DNA of 64,000 nt from Gemmiger sp. An194 (GTDB lineage Bacteria; Bacillota; Clostridia; Oscillospirales; Ruminococcaceae), in the NCBI RefSeq assembly GCF_002160145.1, contig NZ_NFKA01000009.1, positions 57,254 through 121,253 on the forward strand, written 5' to 3'. The notes under the pieces were generated by a model, which ran no database searches, was not told where the DNA came from, and saw only the letters and a list, made by a program, of their open reading frames with translations. The first letter of the stretch is position 1. The number at the start of each line of letters is the position of its first letter. This document shows positions 58,447 to 64,000 of the stretch, in pieces. Both the position numbers and the translations under genes were made by a program.

Positions 58447-61400
58447 TTACTCCTCGGTGGAGTACAGCTTAACCAGCTTCTGCAGGTAAGCGTAGCGCTC
58501 CTTCGCCTTCTTGTCGGCCAGGTCGAACAGCTCTTCAGCACGCTCGGGGAAGGCCAGCTTCAGGCGGCTGTAACGGGTCTCGTTGGAGATGAACTCCTTG
58601 TAATCCGCGGTAGCGGGCTTGGAGTCCAGGGTGAAGGGGTTCTTGCCTTCGGCCTTCTTGCGAGGATCGAAGCGGAACATGTTCCAGTAGCCAGCAGCCA
58701 CGGCCTTCTTCATCTCGGCCTGGCAGTTGGTCATACCGCCCTTAACACCGTGCATCTCGCAGGGAGCGTAGCCGATCACCAGAGAAGGACCATGGTAGCT
58801 CTCAGCCTCGGTCAGAGCCTTGATGGTCTGGTTCATGTCGGCGCCCATAGCGATCTGAGCAACGTAAACGTAGCCGTAGCTCATGGCGATCTCGCTCAGG
58901 CTCTTCTTGCCAATGGCCTTACCGGCGGCTGCGAACTGAGCAACCTGACCGATCTGGCTGGCCTTGGAAGCCTGACCACCGGTGTTGGAGTAAACCTCGG
59001 TGTCGAAGACCATTACGTTGACGTCCTCACCGGAAGCCAGCACGTGGTCCAGACCGCCGAAGCCGATGTCGTAAGCCCAGCCGTCGCCGCCGAAGATCCA
59101 CACGCTCTTCTTGGAGAGGTAGTTCTTCTTGGGCAGAATCTCCTTGCTGTACTGGCAATCGGCGTCAGCCTCCAGCAGAGCAACCAGCTTCTTGGTGGCT
59201 TCGGCGTTGGCCTTGCCGTCCTCGTAGGTGGCGAAGTACTCTTCGATGGCAGCCTTCTTGTCAGCGCTGGTGGTAACCTCAGCCAGCTCATGCAGCTTGG
59301 CAGCCAGAGACTCGCGGATCACCTTCTGGCCCAGGTACATGCCCAGACCGTGCTCGGCGTTGTCCTCGAACAGGCTGTTAGCCCAAGCGGGACCGAAGCC
59401 GGACTCCTTGTTGGTGGTGTACGGAGAGGTAGCAGCGGGGCCGCCCCAGATGGAGGAGCAACCGGTAGCGTTGGAGATGTACATACGCTCGCCGAACAGC
59501 TGAGTGATCAGACGGCCGTAAGCGGTCTCAGCACAGCCGGCGCAGCTGCCGGAGAACTCCAGCAGGGGCTGGTTGAACTGGCTGCCCTTCACGGTGGTCT
59601 CAGCCATCATGCCGTCCTTCTTGCGGATGTTCTCAACACAGTAGTTGAACACATCCTGCTGAGCGGCCTGGCTCTCCTGAGGCACCATGGTCAGAGCCTT
59701 GGTGGGAGCGGGGCAGACGTTTACACAAACGCCGCAGCCCATGCAGTCCAGAGGAGAAACGGTCATGGCGAACTTGTAGTTCTCGCAGCCCTTGCCGGTC
59801 ATCTTCTTGCTCTTCAGAGCCTCGGGAGCGTTAGCAACCTCCTCGTCGGTCAGAGCGAAGGGACGGATGGTGGCATGGGGGCAAACGTAAGCACACTGGT
59901 TGCACTGGATGCAGTTGTCGGGATTCCACTCGGGAACCATCACGGCAACACCGCGCTTCTCGTAAGCGGCAGCGCCCTGAGCGAACTGGCCGTCCACGTA
60001 ATCCACGAAGGCGGAAACAGGCAGGCTGTCGCCGTCCATCTTGGCAACGGGCTCCATGATGTTCTTGACCATCTTCACGGTGTCGGCATTGCCGGACAGA
60101 GCCGCGTCGTTGGCCTCGTCCACAGCGTTGGCCCAGTCAGCGGGAACCTCAACCTTGTGGTAAGCGTCGAAGCCGGCGTCGATGGCCTTCCAGTTCATCT
60201 CAACGATGGCCTGGCCCTTCTTGGCGAAGGTCTTCTCAGCGGCCTGCTTCATGAACTTGATGGCATCCTCACGGGGCAGAACACCGGCCAGAGCGAAGAA
60301 GGCAGACTGCAGGATGGTGTTGGTGCGCTTGCCCAGACCGATCTCAACAGCCTTGTCGATGGCGTTGATGGTGTACAGCTGGATGTTGTTGTTGGCAATG
60401 TAGCGCTTGGACTCAGCGGGCATATGGTGAGCCAGCTCTTCGTCGCTCCACTGGCAGTTGATCATAAATACGCCGCCGGGCTTTACGTCCTGAACCATCT
60501 TGTAGCCCTTCACAACGTAGCTGGGGTTGTGGCAGGCCACGAAGTCAGCCTTGTTGATGTAGTAGGGGCTCTTGATGGGCTTGTCGCCGAAGCGCAGGTG
60601 ACTGATGGTCACGCCGCCGGTCTTCTTGGAGTCGTACTGGAAGTAAGCCTGGATGTACTTGTCGGTGTGGTCACCGATGATCTTGGTGCTGTTCTTGTTA
60701 GCGCCAACGGTGCCGTCGCCGCCCAGACCCCAGAACTTGCACTCCTTGGTGCCTTCTGCAGCGGTGTTGGGAGCGGGCTTCTCTTCCAGGCTCAGGTTGG
60801 TCACGTCGTCCACGATGCCCAGAGTGAAGCGGGCCTTGGGAGCGTCCTTAGCCAGCTCGTCGTATACGGCGAACACGCTGGAAGGAGGAGTATCCTTGGA
60901 ACCCAGACCGTAACGGCCGCCCACAACAGTAGCGGTGTTGCCAGCCTCACGCAGAGCAGCAACAACGTCCAGGTACAGGGGCTCGCCCAGGCTGCCGGGC
61001 TCCTTGGTGCGATCCAGCACAGCGATCTTCTTCGCGGTAGCGGGGATAGCAGCCAGCAGCTTCTCAGCAACGAAGGGACGGTACAGGCGAACCTTTACCA
61101 GGCCGACCTTCTCGCCCTTGGCGGTCAGGTAATCGATAACTTCCTCGGCAACGTCGCAGATGGAGCCCATGGCTACGATCACGCGCTCAGCGTCGGCAGC
61201 ACCGTAGTAGTTGAACAGCTGGTAATCGGTGCCCAGCTTCTCGTTGACCTTGGCCATGTACTTCTCAACCACAGCGGGCAGAGCGTCGTAGTACTTGTTG
61301 CAGGCCTCACGATGCTGGAAGAAGATGTCGCCGTTCTCGTGAGAACCGCGCATGGAGGGATGCTCGGGGTTCAGAGCGTGGGCGCGGAACTCGTTGATAG

Positions 61401-61995
61401 CGTCCCAGTTGACCATCTCAGCCAGATCGGCGTAATCCCACTTCTCGATCTTCTGGATCTCGTGAGAGGTGCGGAAGCCGTCGAAGAAGTTGATGAAGGG
61501 AACGCGGCCCTCGATGGCAGCCAGATGGGCTACAGCGGCCAGGTCCATAACTTCCTGAGGATTGGTCTCGGCCAGCATGGCGAAACCGGTCTGACGGCAG
61601 GCGTAAACGTCGCTGTGGTCACCGAAGATGTTCAGAGCGTGGCTGGCCACACAACGGGCAGACACGTGAAACACGCTGGGCAGCAGCTCGCCGGCGATCT
61701 TGTACATGTTGGGGATCATCAGCAGCAGGCCCTGAGAGGCGGTGAAGGTGGTGGTCATAGCACCGGCAGCCAGGCTGCCGTGTACGGCACCGGCGGCGCC
61801 GGCCTCAGACTGCATCTCCATTACCTTAACCTGGGTACCGAAGATGTTCTTGCGGCCGGCAGCGGACCACTGGTCCACGTAGTCGGCCATGGGGCTAGAC
61901 GGGGTGATGGGGTAGATAGCAGCAACTTCGCTGAACGCATACGCTACGTGAGCGGCAGCGGTGTTGCCATCCATAGACTGTTTTGCTCTAGGCAT
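58447..61995 (-). CDS. nifJ: Pyruvate:ferredoxin (flavodoxin) oxidoreductase
   Basis: 1182 aa single-chain PFOR. Oxidises pyruvate with CoA to acetyl-CoA and CO2 and reduces ferredoxin, the central fermentation step of strict anaerobes. In order: domain I YPITPSSPMADYVDQW (28-43), domain II RLYRPF and DRTKEPGSLGEPLY near 335, gamma-like domain with GGDGTVGANKNS, a 2[4Fe-4S] module with CIQCNQCAYVCP near 692 and CMGCGVCVNVCP near 748, SGSCAGCAET near 825 for the proximal cluster, and the thiamine diphosphate site GGDGWAYDIGFGGLDHVL near 967. GGAGGAAG precedes the ATG. Monocistronic. Confidence 0.97.
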   Translation of the reverse strand: MPRAKQSMDGNTAAAHVAYAFSEVAAIYPITPSSPMADYVDQWSAAGRKNIFGTQVKVMEMQSEAGAAGAVHGSLAAGAMTTTFTASQGLLLMIPNMYKIAGELLPSVFHVSARCVASHALNIFGDHSDVYACRQTGFAMLAETNPQEVMDLAAVAHLAAIEGRVPFINFFDGFRTSHEIQKIEKWDYADLAEMVNWDAINEFRAHALNPEHPSMRGSHENGDIFFQHREACNKYYDALPAVVEKYMAKVNEKLGTDYQLFNYYGAADAERVIVAMGSICDVAEEVIDYLTAKGEKVGLVKVRLYRPFVAEKLLAAIPATAKKIAVLDRTKEPGSLGEPLYLDVVAALREAGNTATVVGGRYGLGSKDTPPSSVFAVYDELAKDAPKARFTLGIVDDVTNLSLEEKPAPNTAAEGTKECKFWGLGGDGTVGANKNSTKIIGDHTDKYIQAYFQYDSKKTGGVTISHLRFGDKPIKSPYYINKADFVACHNPSYVVKGYKMVQDVKPGGVFMINCQWSDEELAHHMPAESKRYIANNNIQLYTINAIDKAVEIGLGKRTNTILQSAFFALAGVLPREDAIKFMKQAAEKTFAKKGQAIVEMNWKAIDAGFDAYHKVEVPADWANAVDEANDAALSGNADTVKMVKNIMEPVAKMDGDSLPVSAFVDYVDGQFAQGAAAYEKRGVAVMVPEWNPDNCIQCNQCAYVCPHATIRPFALTDEEVANAPEALKSKKMTGKGCENYKFAMTVSPLDCMGCGVCVNVCPAPTKALTMVPQESQAAQQDVFNYCVENIRKKDGMMAETTVKGSQFNQPLLEFSGSCAGCAETAYGRLITQLFGERMYISNATGCSSIWGGPAATSPYTTNKESGFGPAWANSLFEDNAEHGLGMYLGQKVIRESLAAKLHELAEVTTSADKKAAIEEYFATYEDGKANAEATKKLVALLEADADCQYSKEILPKKNYLSKKSVWIFGGDGWAYDIGFGGLDHVLASGEDVNVMVFDTEVYSNTGGQASKASQIGQVAQFAAAGKAIGKKSLSEIAMSYGYVYVAQIAMGADMNQTIKALTEAESYHGPSLVIGYAPCEMHGVKGGMTNCQAEMKKAVAAGYWNMFRFDPRKKAEGKNPFTLDSKPATADYKEFISNETRYSRLKLAFPERAEELFDLADKKAKERYAYLQKLVKLYSTEE

Positions 61996-62073
61996 TTTTC
62001 TTCCTCCATAACAATTCAGTATTTAACGTCCTGGCCCCGGGGATCGGGGGAATGGGCGCTATTACTTAACTAT

Positions 62074-62102
62074 ATTCTAGCAAATCAAAATGGCAAAGTA
62101 AA
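62074..62102 (-). promoter_or_regulatory. Promoter of PFOR
   Basis: TTTACT (62097-62102), a 17-nt spacer and TAGAAT (62074-62079) on the minus strand. Confidence 0.65.
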
Positions 62103-62342
62103 CTGTTTTCGGGCAGCTTTTTCGGTCAGATTCGGTTTTTATTTCTGCATTTTTTGCCCCCGGTGCAGGGCGATCCGCTCATTTTTTTACAAAAGCTTCA
62201 TCCGGCCTTCGCCGGGGCGCGTTGACAAGGGGTTTTGATTGCTTTAATATGGTAATTGACCGGTTTCTGCGCCTTCCGGCGCAGACCGGAAAAACCGGGC
62301 CGCGGCCTTCGCGCGCCGCCCCGAAAAAAGGAGTTTTGAACA

Positions 62343-63335
62343 ATGGATACCCCGGGTGTTTTTCCCGGCTTTTCCAGCCTTTCCGCCCTTGTTGTGTGCT
62401 GTGCGGTGGGGCTTTTGCTGCTGGCCGCCGGCCTTCTGGGCGGCTGGGCCGCGGCCAAAAAAGAGATGCGGCTGCCCGGCTGGCTGTCGCGCCTGCTGGC
62501 CCCCGCCGGGCTGGGCAACGACGAGACGGTGACCGAGGAGGATCTGTTCGAGCTGGTGGACGACGCGGACGAACAGGACCTGATCGACACCGCTCAGAAA
62601 ACCATGATCACCAACATCTTCGATCTGTCCGACGTGACTGCCGGTGATGTGATGACCCACCGCACCGATATGAACGCGGTGAACGAGCACGCCTCCTGCC
62701 GGGAGGCGGTGGAACTGGCCCTTTCCACCGGAAACAGCCGTCTGCCGGTATACCGCAAGAGCCTGGACAATGTGACCGGCATTCTGTACGTGAAGGATCT
62801 GCTGCGGCTGTTCGACGACCCCGGCGTGCTGGAACGGCAGGTGAGCGAATTTGCCCGCAAAGCCATGTATGTGCCGGAAAGCCGCCCCGCCGGTGAGCTG
62901 ATGATGGACTTCAAAAAACAGCACACCATGATCGCCATTGTGGTGGACGAATACGGCGGTACCGCCGGTCTCGTGACCATGGAGGACATTCTGGAAGAGA
63001 TCGTGGGCGACATCCAGGACGAGTACGACACCGAGGAGGCCGAGCTGACTCCCTGCGAGGGCGGCTTTCTGGCAGACGGCGCGCTGGACCTGGAGGACGT
63101 GTTCGAGGCCTTCGGCATGGAGTGCCCCGAGCGCACCGACGAGGAAGAATTCGATACGGTGGGCGGCCTGATCGCCGACCGCCTGGGCCGCATTCCGGAA
63201 AACGGCGAGCCCGCCACCGTCCAGTGGGGCGGACTGAGCTTCACCTGCCTGGAGGTGTGGGAGCGGCGCATCCAGCGGGTACGCTGCACCCGTGTGGAGG
63301 AGCCCGACGCAGAAACCGAGGAAAAGGAGCGTTGA
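62343..63335 (+). CDS. CBS-pair/CorC_HlyC domain protein with a single N-terminal helix
   Basis: 330 aa. One transmembrane helix (about 14-36), then paired CBS domains (about 90-225: VMTHRTDMNAV, GNSRLPVYRKSLDNVTGILY, MIAIVVDEYGGTAGLVTMEDI) and a C-terminal CorC_HlyC transporter-associated domain (FDTVGGLIADRLGRIP, about 275-320). The DUF21/CNNM membrane domain that normally precedes this module is missing, leaving only one helix, as in some hemolysin-C-type proteins. A role in Mg/Co efflux or adenosine-nucleotide sensing is only inferred. It is followed 3 nt later by a NUDIX gene. Confidence 0.88.
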   Translation: MDTPGVFPGFSSLSALVVCCAVGLLLLAAGLLGGWAAAKKEMRLPGWLSRLLAPAGLGNDETVTEEDLFELVDDADEQDLIDTAQKTMITNIFDLSDVTAGDVMTHRTDMNAVNEHASCREAVELALSTGNSRLPVYRKSLDNVTGILYVKDLLRLFDDPGVLERQVSEFARKAMYVPESRPAGELMMDFKKQHTMIAIVVDEYGGTAGLVTMEDILEEIVGDIQDEYDTEEAELTPCEGGFLADGALDLEDVFEAFGMECPERTDEEEFDTVGGLIADRLGRIPENGEPATVQWGGLSFTCLEVWERRIQRVRCTRVEEPDAETEEKER

Positions 63336-63338
63336 ATC

Positions 63339-63884
63339 GTGGCACATTTTGAGAAAACTCTGAACAGCGACACCCGGTTTGAGGGCCGGGTCTTCACCGT
63401 GACCGTGGACAAGGTGGAGCTGGAGAACGGCCGCACCTCCACCCGCGAGGTGGTACATCATCATGGCGGGGCCTGCATCGCCGCTCTGACCGAAAACGAT
63501 GAGATCTATCTGGTCCGGCAGTTCCGCTACGCCTTCGGGCAGGAGCTGTGGGAGCTGCCCGCCGGAAAGCTGGAAAAGGGCGAGGACCCCTTTGAGGCCG
63601 CCAGGCGGGAGCTGGGCGAGGAATGCGGCCTGACCGCCGAGCACTTCGTGGATCTGGGCCCGGTGTACCCCACCGTGGGCTACTGCACCGAGATCATCTA
63701 CTGCTGGGCCGCCACCGGGCTGGCCCCCTGCGGCATGCATCTGGACGAGGACGAGTTCCTCACACCGGAAAAGGTTCCCTTTGACCGGGCTGTGGAGATG
63801 GTGCTCTCCGGCGAGATCCGGGACGGCAAGACCGTGGCCGCCCTGCTCAAGATCAAGGCCCTGCGGGACGCGGGCCGGATGTGA
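63339..63884 (+). CDS. NUDIX hydrolase, ADP-ribose pyrophosphatase type
   Basis: 181 aa. The Nudix box GKLEKGEDPFEAARRELGEE is complete, and the upstream FRYAFGQELWELPAGK matches the ADP-ribose pyrophosphatase (NudF/YqkG) subgroup, which cleaves ADP-ribose to AMP and ribose-5-phosphate. A Pro lies 16 residues after the box in GPVYPTVGY, as in that subgroup. The start is GTG 63339 with AAAAGGAGC upstream, and it is cotranscribed with the CBS gene. A CCCCACGTT/AACGTGGGG hairpin 30 nt after the stop may end the transcript. Confidence 0.92.
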   Translation: MAHFEKTLNSDTRFEGRVFTVTVDKVELENGRTSTREVVHHHGGACIAALTENDEIYLVRQFRYAFGQELWELPAGKLEKGEDPFEAARRELGEECGLTAEHFVDLGPVYPTVGYCTEIIYCWAATGLAPCGMHLDEDEFLTPEKVPFDRAVEMVLSGEIRDGKTVAALLKIKALRDAGRM

Positions 63885-63913
63885 GCCTTCCGTCATTTCA
63901 TTGCAAATCATAC

Positions 63914-63983
63914 CCCCACGTTAAACGTGGGGTTTGCAGAACGGCCCTATAAGGGCCATTATTCCAGCAGCACCTAAAGGTGC
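63914..63983. mobile_element. Three short hairpins at the window edge, possible IS200/IS605-type end
   Basis: CCCCACGTT-A-AACGTGGGG (63914-63932), GGCCCTATAAGGGCC (63943-63957) and GCACCTAAAGGTGC (63970-63983) lie in close succession up to the window edge. Runs of small imperfect palindromes are typical of the ends of IS200/IS605 elements and of related TnpB-only elements. No transposase is visible before the window ends, and the first hairpin could equally be the terminator of the NUDIX operon. Confidence 0.4.
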
Positions 63984-64000
63984 GTAATGAGCAACGCCAA

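Noticed and set aside
58435..62238. A 1267-codon open frame on the plus strand, opposite PFOR
   Set aside because: It is a shadow of the strongly biased codons of PFOR on the other strand. Its translation is low-complexity Val/Leu/Gly/His-rich with no family match, and it has no ribosome site.

Overview
This window reads as chromosome of a GC-rich anaerobic member of the Clostridia, most like the Oscillospiraceae/Ruminococcaceae (Faecalibacterium-Gemmiger-Subdoligranulum type). Supporting signs are the spore genes spoVAC-D-E, pyruvate:ferredoxin oxidoreductase, a small 2[4Fe-4S] ferredoxin, a membrane pyrophosphatase, the acetylase branch of lysine/DAP synthesis, an HPr/Enzyme I fructose PTS, and Firmicute-type ribosome binding sites and promoters. 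The assignment is inferred from gene content. No 16S rRNA is present. No prophage, CRISPR array or intact transposase was seen.

Layout. 1-2 kb: spoVAC-spoVAD-spoVAE (minus strand). 2-6.7 kb (plus): pyrB with an appended zinc domain, prmA-rsmE, a TVP38/DedA-type membrane protein, and degV. 6.7-10.5 kb: a flavodoxin-like reductase, dapH, dapA behind a lysine riboswitch, and an M20 deacetylase. 10.7-16.9 kb (plus): a complete oligopeptide ABC transporter (oppABCDF) with a terminator after oppA. 16.9-27 kb (minus): a class I aminotransferase, the fruR-fruK-fruA-ptsH-ptsI operon, and a patatin-like lipase translationally coupled to a second Enzyme I-like protein. 27.3-29.5 kb: hppA. 29.6-31.6 kb: cysK behind a cysteine-codon leader peptide and a palindrome-covered promoter, divergent from an Fe-S protein. 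31.6-37.6 kb: DUF1653, a GIY-YIG/GNAT fusion, MYG1, a large cell-wall amidase, and an ECF sigma factor with its likely anti-sigma factor. 37.6-48.4 kb (minus): a second opp locus (BCDF) followed by three oppA paralogues, each with the same promoter architecture. 48.9-50.6 kb: tRNA-Arg(ACG), a duplicated copy of its 3' end, a membrane-anchored NERD-like protein, a candidate small RNA and an 84-bp repeat. 50.6-56.1 kb (minus): birA, yfcE-like, rsmI, trmN6-like, ferredoxin, ricT, holB, darA, which largely follows the B. subtilis yaaQ-yabC order. 56.2-62 kb (minus): a rhomboid-like protein, a YitT protein and PFOR. 62.3-64 kb (plus): a CBS/CorC protein, a NUDIX hydrolase, and three short hairpins at the window edge that may be the end of an IS200/IS605-type element.

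How the genes fit together. Peptide uptake (two Opp systems with four binding proteins) and fructose PTS uptake feed fermentation through PFOR, ferredoxin and pyrophosphate-driven ion pumping. DapA, DapH, the M20 deacetylase and possibly the PatA-like aminotransferase cover most steps of the acetylated DAP branch. The most interesting points are the PyrB-PyrI zinc-domain fusion, the cysteine leader peptide at cysK, the patatin/Enzyme I-paralogue pair, the GIY-YIG/GNAT fusion, the shared promoter and Ser/Ala/Glu tails of the oppA paralogues, and the structured tRNA-Arg to birA interval.
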